Below are positions 15,401 to 21,304 of a DNA stretch of 21,304 nucleotides, in pieces. The notes below the pieces were generated by a model, which saw nothing but the letters and a program-made list of their open reading frames with translations, ran no database searches and was not told where the DNA came from. The DNA lies in NCBI GenBank assembly GCA_046160245.1, contig JBJXGU010000227.1, positions 1 through 21,304 of the forward strand, written 5' to 3'. The position numbers were made by a program, and so were the translations under genes. Origin of the DNA: JAJTFW01 sp046160245. Its GTDB lineage: Bacteria > Bacteroidota > Bacteroidia > AKYH767-A > OLB10. Each line of letters opens with the position of its first letter. Position 1 is the stretch's first letter.

Positions 15401-16453
15401 ATGAAGTTAACAAAATTCAAATTCGGTTTCAACGAGAAACTACTTGCTACCCATCCAGCAGCCAATAGAGATGAATCACGTTTGATGGTGGTACACCGTA
15501 AAACCGGAAAAATTTTACACAAAACTTTTAAAGACATCCTTGACTACTTCGACGACGGAGATGTGATGGTATTGAATAACACCAAAGTTTTCCCTGCACG
15601 TCTTTATGGAAACAAGGAAAAAACGGGTGCTAAGATTGAAGTTTTTTTACTTCGCGAACTTAATGCCGAGAGTAAACTTTGGGATGTATTAGTAGATCCA
15701 GCTCGTAAAATTAGAATTGGCAACAAACTTTATTTTGGTGAAGATGATATGTTAGTTGCTGAGGTAATTGACAATACTACTTCAAGAGGTAGAACATTGC
15801 GTTTCTTGTTTGATGGCACATCTGCAGAATTCAGAGATGTTATTGAACAATTAGGACATACTCCACTCCCAAAATACATCAAGAGAAAAGCCGAGCCTGC
15901 TGATAAAGAGCGTTACCAAACCGTATTTGCAAAGATTGAAGGTGCGGTGGCTGCTCCAACTGCGGGATTACATTTTAGCCGTGAACTTTTGAAACGTCTT
16001 GAGTTAAAAGGTGTGGATTTAGCAGAAGTAACTCTACATGTTGGTTTAGGTACTTTCCGTCCAGTAGAAGTTGAAGACTTGACGAAACATAAAATGGATT
16101 CGGAACAATTTGCAGTGGATAGTAAAGCCGTTGAAATTGTGAACCGAGCTTTAGCTAAAAAGAAAAATATTTGTGCCGTGGGAACGACTGCCATGCGTGC
16201 TTTGGAATCATCCGTGAGTACCATGGGTGAATTGAAGGCGAACGAAGGTTGGACAAATAAATTTATTTTCCCTCCTTACGATTTCAGTATCGCGAATATG
16301 ATGATTACGAATTTCCATATGCCTGAGTCTACTTTATTGATGATGACGACTGCATTTGGAGGTTATGATTTAGTGATGGAAGCCTACAAAGTAGCCCAGA
16401 AGGAAAAGTATCGTTTCTTCAGCTATGGAGATGCTTTATTGATCCTCGACTAA
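15401..16453 (+). CDS. queA: S-adenosylmethionine:tRNA ribosyltransferase-isomerase (QueA)
   Basis: 350 aa. QueA transfers and isomerises the ribosyl group of S-adenosylmethionine onto preQ1 at position 34 of tRNAs for Asn, Asp, His and Tyr, forming epoxyqueuosine. Signature stretches: ATHPAANRDESRLMVVHR near the N-terminus, DVMVLNNTKVFPARLYG (54-70), LGHTPLPKYIKR, RYQTVFAKIEGAVAAPTAGLHFS (about 170-193), VTLHVGLGTFRPVEVEDL and MITNFHMPESTLLMM near the C-terminus. Length equals the family norm. The stop overlaps the ispD start by one base (TAATG), so the two are coupled although they act in unrelated pathways; this pairing may be a lineage habit. Confidence 0.96.
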   Translation: MKLTKFKFGFNEKLLATHPAANRDESRLMVVHRKTGKILHKTFKDILDYFDDGDVMVLNNTKVFPARLYGNKEKTGAKIEVFLLRELNAESKLWDVLVDPARKIRIGNKLYFGEDDMLVAEVIDNTTSRGRTLRFLFDGTSAEFRDVIEQLGHTPLPKYIKRKAEPADKERYQTVFAKIEGAVAAPTAGLHFSRELLKRLELKGVDLAEVTLHVGLGTFRPVEVEDLTKHKMDSEQFAVDSKAVEIVNRALAKKKNICAVGTTAMRALESSVSTMGELKANEGWTNKFIFPPYDFSIANMMITNFHMPESTLLMMTTAFGGYDLVMEAYKVAQKEKYRFFSYGDALLILD

Positions 16454-17115
16454 TGAATCGCTATGTCATCTTGGTGGCAGGTGGAAAAGGCGCTCGAATG
16501 TTGGGCAGCCTTCCCAAACAATTTTTGCTCCTCCATGGCGAAGCTATTTTAGTACATACGTTACGTCGATTTACGCTTCCTGGAGTACAAGTAATTGTTG
16601 TTATGAATCCCGACTTTATTGATTATTGGGAGGAACAGTGTAAAGTTTTATTGGATATTCCGAAGCACCAATTGGTGGCTGGTGGTCAAAGTAGAGCGCA
16701 ATCGGTTGCCAATGGATTGAAATTGGTTCCCGAAAATTGTTTAGTTGCCATTCATGATGCAGTTAGGCCTTTATGTTCTATCAGTCTCATTAACAGGCTT
16801 TTTGAGGCTGCGGAGAAAGAGGGATCAGCTGTTCCCGTGATTCAGTGTAAGGATTCTTTAAGAATTGTATCGAAAGAGGGAAGTAAAGCCGTTTTGAGAG
16901 AAGATTACCGATCGGTTCAAACCCCTCAGGTATTCAAAAGCGATGAAATCAAGAGCGCATTTGATAAATTAGCGGTAGAATCTTTTACGGACGAGGCATC
17001 CATCTACGAAGCGGCAGGTCATAAAGTGCATCTGCTAGAGGGGGAAGAAAGCAATATCAAAATCACAGTACCCTCTGACATATTGATTGCGTCGGTTCTT
17101 ATCGATGTAAAATAA
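16453..17115 (+). CDS. ispD: 2-C-methyl-D-erythritol 4-phosphate cytidylyltransferase (IspD)
   Basis: 220 aa. IspD joins CTP and methylerythritol 4-phosphate to form CDP-methylerythritol in the non-mevalonate isoprenoid pathway, which supplies undecaprenyl lipids and quinone side chains. Visible: the nucleotide-binding motif VAGGKGARMLGSLPKQFLLL (8-27, with the conserved basic residues Arg15 and Lys22), HDAVRP at 101-106, the SVQTPQVF segment, TDEASIYEAAG, and the C-terminal EGEESNIKITVPSD, with the family's final conserved Lys. Length is slightly short of the E. coli enzyme, as usual in Bacteroidota. The start shares one base with the queA stop. Confidence 0.95.
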   Translation: MNRYVILVAGGKGARMLGSLPKQFLLLHGEAILVHTLRRFTLPGVQVIVVMNPDFIDYWEEQCKVLLDIPKHQLVAGGQSRAQSVANGLKLVPENCLVAIHDAVRPLCSISLINRLFEAAEKEGSAVPVIQCKDSLRIVSKEGSKAVLREDYRSVQTPQVFKSDEIKSAFDKLAVESFTDEASIYEAAGHKVHLLEGEESNIKITVPSDILIASVLIDVK

Positions 17116-17168
17116 TTCATTAAAATCTTAACTTAGCTTCAGCTAATACAGATCTATATAAGCTTTTG

Positions 17169-17176
17169 TAATTTTG
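17169..17176 (+). promoter_or_regulatory. -7 box (TAATTTTG) upstream of the carboxypeptidase gene
   Basis: Exact TAnnTTTG match in the 209-bp gap after ispD, giving a rather long leader of about 145 nt. A small perfect dyad (TTAGCT/AGCTAA, 17133-17146) sits just upstream. No clear -33 element was found, so the call is moderate. Confidence 0.35.
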
Positions 17177-17324
17177 TAAGATTCGCATGTAAAATGCACC
17201 GAACACCCTCTATTTTGTGCAACTCCATGATTAAGCAAAACGTACAATAAAACTAACAAGTTATTGTTTAATTCTAATTGAATAGAAGCAAAATTCCACT
17301 TCTGAAAAACCTATCATTGTAAAA

Positions 17325-18953
17325 ATGCACTCAAAAAGTAATTACTCACAAACGGTTCACCAAGGAATTTTCCTGATGATTATGTTGGTGGTTTTTTCTT
17401 TTTTTCAAGGATCGGCAGCTAGTGGTGGGACAGATACACTTCCTCCCATCAAAATTTCGCATTTTAATTTTGATAAGGTAGATGGATTAATCACTAATGA
17501 ACGAGAAATTAGAGCGGGCTTATTGTACGATGTGGAGCGAAAAAAAATCCTTTGGGAAAAGGAGATGGACTCCCCGGCTCCTATTGCATCATTAACCAAG
17601 ATGATGGTTTGTTTGCTTGCCATAGAAGATTTGAATTCGGGATTTGTTTGCCTCGACGATCGAATCACAGTTACTAGAACTTACAAAAAGAGATTACGTC
17701 GTCGACGTTATTCAACTTATACCGTTGAAGAAAAATATTCATTTGAAGATATTCTAAAGATGGCTCTCGTTGCTTCACATAATGAGAGCACAGTGTGGAT
17801 TGCTAAACATTGCTCTGGAGATGTGAGTACGTTCGTAAATCGGATGAATGCAAAAGCTATTGAACTGGGTATGACTCAAACTCAATACTTCAACACTTCA
17901 GGATTGCCGGGTGGAAGATCTGCTCCTGATAATACCAGTACAGCACGAGATCAACTTCTTTTAGGGATCGAGATGCTTAAACATCCTAAGCTCGTTGAGA
18001 TTTCTTCTATCCCGTTCATTAACGTTAATAATGGCAAAGGACAAATTAGTTTTCGTAATCATAACGGACTTGTCATCAACTATGGTCAAGAAGTTGATGG
18101 GATTAAAACTGGATACACGAAAGCTGCAGGATTTTGTTTAGTGGCTTCCGCTAAACGTGGTGAACATCGATTGATCAGTGTTGTATTTGGATGCAGAGGT
18201 CCGTGGATTAGAAATGGAATTGTTGCAAACATGATGAACACCTATTACGATGCTATTAAATTAGGTCGATTAGGAGAAACCAATCCTGAATTATACGATT
18301 CAAAATTATTTTTAGATAGCGTTCAACAGGGGCTTGCATTTATCAGACCTCACATCGAATTAAAGGCACCCGACAATGCAAGTGATGAAAGCTATGCATA
18401 CACCTATAAAACGGTAACACAAAAAGTAAAGAAAGGACATAGAGTAAGAAGCGGTGATAACTTAGGTAAAATTGCAAATCGATATAATGTAACGGTAAAC
18501 GAATTATCGAAGTGGAATAAACTTAGAAGTTCAACCATTCGCCCCGGACAAACATTATATGTTTATTCAACGGTAAAGAAAAGAATTCAGGTAAAGTTAG
18601 TTGTTGATCCGGAAGAGAGTGTTGCCGATTTAGAAACCACACCCGATTCTACTGAGCAATATGAAACTACTTTAAAGAGCGAGCACGTACCTCATAAAAA
18701 TGGCGAGTTAAAATCAGATTCAACCTTAGAAAATAAAGATTCGACAAAACAAGTCAGTTCCAAAAAGCGAAACGATAGCAGCAATTCTAAAAGCGAGTAT
18801 ATTTATCATATTGTGCAGCCTGGAGATACTTTATGGAATATCGCTCAGCGTTATCGCACTGATTTAAAGGAGTTGAAGAAAATAAATAAAATTGGCAGAT
18901 CGAATGGAATTCGAAGTGGAACAAAGCTTAAAATTCCAGTAAACGGCGGATAA
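17325..18953 (+). CDS. D-alanyl-D-alanine carboxypeptidase (peptidase S11) with two LysM domains
   Basis: 542 aa. Residues 12-33 are a signal peptide. Residues about 45-310 form a PBP5-like penicillin-binding domain with all three active-site motifs: SLTK (Ser89, Lys92), SHN (151-153) and KTG (261-263). It should trim the terminal D-alanine from peptidoglycan stem peptides in the periplasm. Two LysM domains follow: about 371-415 (HRVRSGDNLGKIANRYNVTV) and 493-537 (YHIVQPGDTLWNIAQRYRTD). They bind the N-acetylglucosamine backbone and are joined by a 75-residue linker rich in Ser, Thr, Asp and Lys. E. coli PBP5 instead ends with a membrane anchor, so here LysM domains probably tether the enzyme to the wall. 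Between strands near 118-132 lies a very basic stretch (KKRLRRRR). Confidence 0.93.
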   Translation: MHSKSNYSQTVHQGIFLMIMLVVFSFFQGSAASGGTDTLPPIKISHFNFDKVDGLITNEREIRAGLLYDVERKKILWEKEMDSPAPIASLTKMMVCLLAIEDLNSGFVCLDDRITVTRTYKKRLRRRRYSTYTVEEKYSFEDILKMALVASHNESTVWIAKHCSGDVSTFVNRMNAKAIELGMTQTQYFNTSGLPGGRSAPDNTSTARDQLLLGIEMLKHPKLVEISSIPFINVNNGKGQISFRNHNGLVINYGQEVDGIKTGYTKAAGFCLVASAKRGEHRLISVVFGCRGPWIRNGIVANMMNTYYDAIKLGRLGETNPELYDSKLFLDSVQQGLAFIRPHIELKAPDNASDESYAYTYKTVTQKVKKGHRVRSGDNLGKIANRYNVTVNELSKWNKLRSSTIRPGQTLYVYSTVKKRIQVKLVVDPEESVADLETTPDSTEQYETTLKSEHVPHKNGELKSDSTLENKDSTKQVSSKKRNDSSNSKSEYIYHIVQPGDTLWNIAQRYRTDLKELKKINKIGRSNGIRSGTKLKIPVNGG

Positions 18954-18986
18954 TTTTTTTTCGTATTTTTACGTTTACTAAAAGCC

Positions 18987-19538
18987 ATGCAAAAACAAAT
19001 CTTAATGGTAATGATGGTGTTGTTTCTAGCGCCCATTGCCAACTACGCACAAGAAAGCACAACGCTTCCTCTTGATCCTAAAACAAATCTTATCAACTTC
19101 ACTCAAGTTAAAGAAGTTGGTAACACTACGTCAAAGGAATTATACCAGCGTGCACTTTCATGGGCTTCTACTTTTTATAAAAATCCAACTGATGTCATTC
19201 GGGAACGCGATTCAATCAGTGGATCTATTCTTTGCAAAGCAAGATTTAAGATTTCAAATCCAGCCGATAAAAAAATACCGGCTACCGATGCAGGTAATGT
19301 TATGTACACTTTGAAACTTCAATTTAAGGATGGGCGTTACCGTTATGAATTGACAGAGATAAACTGGAAACAACAATCGTATTTTGCTTCTGAAAGATGG
19401 ATGGATAAAACTTCCAGTTCCTACCAACCAAATTTCGAATCCTATTTACAGCAAACACAAACGGAAGTAAATCGTATTTTATCGAGTTTGGAAAAAGCGA
19501 TGACAACTGCGCCATCTGCCAAAACAGAAGACTGGTAA
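18987..19538 (+). CDS. DUF4468 domain-containing exported protein
   Basis: 183 aa with a signal peptide (residues 1-21, ending NYAQE). The remainder fits DUF4468, a Bacteroidota family with a TBP-like fold: FTQVKEVGNTTSKELYQRALSWASTFYKNPTDVIRERDSISGSILCKARFKI, then VMYTLKLQFKDGRYRYELTEINWK and a C-terminal helix with VNRILSSLEKAM. Function is unknown; the fold suggests a lipid or protein binding role in the periplasm. It begins 33 bp after the carboxypeptidase stop, so co-transcription is possible, but a TATTTTTA box (18964-18971) close to the -7 consensus could drive it alone. The gene ends at the edge of the repeat mosaic. Confidence 0.9.
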   Translation: MQKQILMVMMVLFLAPIANYAQESTTLPLDPKTNLINFTQVKEVGNTTSKELYQRALSWASTFYKNPTDVIRERDSISGSILCKARFKISNPADKKIPATDAGNVMYTLKLQFKDGRYRYELTEINWKQQSYFASERWMDKTSSSYQPNFESYLQQTQTEVNRILSSLEKAMTTAPSAKTEDW

Positions 19539-19597
19539 TTATAGGATTCGTTTACAATTTATGTGGGATACATTCTTCGCTAAAGTTGCTCGCAGAG

Positions 19598-19624
19598 GCT
19601 GCGCTACGCTAATATTTCTCGCAA
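19598..19624 (+). repeat. 27-bp direct repeat, copy 1
   Basis: Starts GCTGCGCTACGCTAAT and ends TTTCTCGCAA. It is repeated at 20007-20033 with a single A/T difference. Both copies run straight into the GGCGCAG-GGCGCTAAG module. Confidence 0.9.
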
Positions 19625-19727
19625 AGGCGCAGAGGCGCTAAGCCATTCGGTCGCTTTCTCTTCGCTACCCATCGACAAGCTCAGGGTGAATTTTCTCGCA
19701 CACTAGGCATGATCCCTTCGGCAAGCT

Positions 19728-19750
19728 CTTTGTGAAATTTTCTCACAAAG
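19728..19750. repeat. Hairpin with 8-bp perfect stem
   Basis: CTTTGTGA (19728-19735) pairs with TCACAAAG (19743-19750) across a 7-nt AT-rich loop. No T-run follows, so it is a weak terminator candidate at best. Confidence 0.6.
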
Positions 19751-19821
19751 ATTTCTATGGCTAATTTAAAATTTAATCTTATAAATAAAATTTTATAAAT
19801 TCCCCTGCTTTGCGCCTCTGC

Positions 19822-19843
19822 GCCTGCCTGCCGGCAGACAGGC
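19822..19843. repeat. Near-perfect GC-rich palindrome without spacer
   Basis: GCCTGCCTGCC (19822-19832) faces GGCAGACAGGC (19833-19843): 11-bp arms with one mismatch and no loop. It sits inside an inverted copy of the CTCGC-AAGG-CGCAGAGGCGC unit, splitting it. Confidence 0.85.
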
Positions 19844-20006
19844 CTTAGCGAGAAATTTTATGAATTTTAATTTAGCAATACTAATTATTAAATCGAAAAA
19901 ATAAGTGTTGAATGCTAATTCTTCATTCTAAAATTAATCAAAGTTTTCACTCTGCCAAATTTTCTCGCTAAAGCTTCGCTTCGACATGTTTTCTCTCCAT
20001 GGCTGA

Positions 20007-20033
20007 GCTGCGCTACGCTAATTTTTCTCGCAA
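20007..20033 (+). repeat. 27-bp direct repeat, copy 2
   Basis: 26 of 27 bases match 19598-19624. Here the following module is interrupted by about 20 bases with CGGCAAGCTCAGG (20034-20053) before AAGGCGCAGGGCGCTAAG resumes. Confidence 0.9.
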
Positions 20034-20128
20034 CCCTCGGCAAGCTCAGGTTAAAAGGCGCAGGGCGCTAAGGCTGCGCTATGATTAAGGACGCAAAGAT
20101 CCTCTTCGCAAAAGTTTATAGCAAAGTC

Positions 20129-21304
20129 CTATTTTATTCGTGTACACTTCACTTGTTCATGAAAATGGGGTTGATGAATATTTACATTTTCCAATAGCAC
20201 CAATCCTGGCTTATATCCAACTTTAATTTTTCCAACTCTATTCTCTATCCCAAGAAATGCTGCTCCGTTGAATGTAGCGGCTTTTACGAGGACTTCAAAG
20301 GGGATTGATGGGAAATGTTTGTGAATGCATTTTATTTCTTCTAGAATCGATAATTGTGTATTTGATGCTAGACTATCTGTGCCAATGGTGATGGTACAAT
20401 TATTTTTATACATCAAATCGACGGGAGGAATTTTATTATTGATGAAAAGATTCGCTCCAATACAAACGCACCAAAACAAATTTGGGTGGATGCTATTTGC
20501 CTGTTGAATTTCCTCTTCTGTTGTATATGTATTATGGACTAGTTGTAATTTATTTTGCGGGAAGAGTGGTAATAATTTTTGGAGTGGAGATACTTCACCA
20601 AAAGGAATAAAGTCGGCGAAAGAAATTCCACTGTCGTTAAAAAATTCTGTAAGTGGTCCTGATTTATCTTTACAAAATTGCAATTCATCCAGCGACTCTT
20701 GCATGTGGATGGTTAGGGGATCATTGGCATTAACATATTTAAGAAGTAAATTCAATAATTCCGTTGGACAAGAATACGGTGCATGTGGAGTTAATGAGGC
20801 TTTACCTTTCTTCCCATTCAAAAACTCTTGCTGAAGAGCCAATCCCTTCTCCACAATTGCATTTGCAAAAGCGGGATTTAATCCCAGCAATTCAACAAAC
20901 GTATGATAATAAATTTTACTCTCTTTTTTTACACTATTTGATCTGTTAAAATTTGAAATATCACCAACAGCAACAATGCCCTGATTCCACATTTCGGTGT
21001 CGGCAGCATACATTGCATTTATTTGCTCTGCTTCTTCCGATTGAAATCGTTTCGAAAAAAGTTGCTGAATGAACCCCTTCATTCCCTCCTTGTTGGGAGT
21101 TAACTCATTCTTCAAATGAGACAATTCCAGATGACAATGTGTATTTACAAATCCGGGAATCAATACACCATCCAAAAAAACTGCATCATCATTAAAATCA
21201 GTTGCTATCTCTGCAATGGTGCCATCTGGTAAAACAGATACACATACAGTAGAAAGTGTAGGGCCATCGTTTGTAATTAATAAAGGGACATTGTATTTTA
21301 ACAC
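20129..21304 (-). CDS. Amidohydrolase family protein (chlorohydrolase/deaminase type), 5' end at window edge
   Basis: 391 aa visible. The reading frame is open to the window edge; the first codon is GTG (21304-21302), which could be the start or an internal codon, so the N-terminus may be incomplete. It is a metal-dependent hydrolase of the ATZ/TRZ/SsnA type. Visible residues: the HxH metal site in VNTHCHLELSHL (His56, His58), TPHAPYS (His174), IHMQES (His200, Glu203), VHNTYT (His257) and the metal-binding Asp310 in IGTDSLASN, followed by a C-terminal beta-sandwich piece (GKIKVGYKPGLVLL). Substrates in this family include guanine, cytosine, S-adenosylhomocysteine and aminodeoxyfutalosine (menaquinone synthesis). 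Nothing in the neighbourhood decides which, so the substrate is left open. Its 3' end abuts the repeat mosaic. Confidence 0.88.
   Translation of the reverse strand: MLKYNVPLLITNDGPTLSTVCVSVLPDGTIAEIATDFNDDAVFLDGVLIPGFVNTHCHLELSHLKNELTPNKEGMKGFIQQLFSKRFQSEEAEQINAMYAADTEMWNQGIVAVGDISNFNRSNSVKKESKIYYHTFVELLGLNPAFANAIVEKGLALQQEFLNGKKGKASLTPHAPYSCPTELLNLLLKYVNANDPLTIHMQESLDELQFCKDKSGPLTEFFNDSGISFADFIPFGEVSPLQKLLPLFPQNKLQLVHNTYTTEEEIQQANSIHPNLFWCVCIGANLFINNKIPPVDLMYKNNCTITIGTDSLASNTQLSILEEIKCIHKHFPSIPFEVLVKAATFNGAAFLGIENRVGKIKVGYKPGLVLLENVNIHQPHFHEQVKCTRIK

Larger units (their letters stand above)
19539..20128. repeat. Gene-free mosaic of short dispersed repeats and palindromes
   Basis: 590 bases without a credible ORF. 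From about 19556 to 20110 the DNA is a patchwork of short GC-richer modules (TTTCTCGCAA, GGCGCAGAGGCGCTAAG, GACAAGCTCAGGGTGAA, GCTGCGCTACGCTAAT and their reverse complements) separated by AT-rich filler. Such modules are dispersed in many Bacteroidota genomes. At least three copies of one composite unit are present: 19615-19643 (+), 19807-19855 (-) and 20024-20072 (+). Lying between the + strand DUF4468 gene and the - strand amidohydrolase gene, it is also where both transcripts should end. Confidence 0.85.

Noticed and set aside
17133..17146. Terminator after ispD
   Set aside because: Only a 6-bp AT-rich stem with no T-run; too weak to call.
18961..18986. Separate promoter for the DUF4468 gene
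   Set aside because: TATTTTTA misses the final G of the consensus and the gap is short; mentioned under the gene but not listed as a feature.
19556..20110. CRISPR array
   Set aside because: Repeats are not regularly spaced, occur in both orientations and differ in length; no cas genes are nearby.

Overview
The window is chromosomal DNA of a member of the Bacteroidota. Four things suggest this: type IX secretion (T9SS) C-terminal sorting domains, small families typical of the phylum (DUF6089, DUF4468, DUF3098, a DUF3108 protein, ORF6N), promoter-like TAnnTTTG boxes in place of E. coli-type -10 boxes, and weak Shine-Dalgarno sequences. It is AT-rich, densely coded and mostly housekeeping. I see no rRNA, tRNA, CRISPR array, integrase or transposase.

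Layout. (1) 1-6317, cell surface: a secreted T9SS repeat protein on the + strand, then three - strand genes read as lamin-tail-domain surface protein, ORF6N protein, DUF6089 outer-membrane barrel. (2) 6433-7425: asd, divergent from the lamin-tail gene and ending tail-to-tail with the next block. (3) 12428-7431, - strand: leuS, scpB, DUF3108. (4) 12534-15235, + strand: ftsX, DUF3098, uppP, truB, tightly packed, followed by queA-ispD (1-nt overlap). (5) 17325-19538, + strand: a D,D-carboxypeptidase with two LysM domains, then a DUF4468 protein. (6) 19539-20128: a gene-free mosaic of short dispersed repeats and palindromes. (7) 20129-21304, - strand: an amidohydrolase running to the window edge.

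Functionally the core genes cover envelope growth (FtsX, UppP, carboxypeptidase; Asd feeds lysine/diaminopimelate synthesis; IspD feeds isoprenoids, including the undecaprenyl lipid that UppP recycles), chromosome condensation (ScpB) and tRNA function (LeuRS, TruB, QueA).

The most remarkable feature is in leuS. About 218 codons (10881-11534) are inserted in frame at the entrance of the LeuRS editing domain. The insert encodes a complete-looking DUF559 (Vsr-like PD-(D/E)xK) endonuclease domain followed by two copies of a 54-bp GC-rich hairpin repeat translated in frame. Without it the protein would be about 920 residues, a normal size for this phylum. It looks like a selfish endonuclease cassette tolerated inside an essential protein without intein or intron splicing. 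Two other sites deserve attention: a perfect 22-bp-arm palindrome inside the ORF6N gene, and the repeat mosaic at 19556-20110, where copies of one repeat are interrupted by different palindromic modules.
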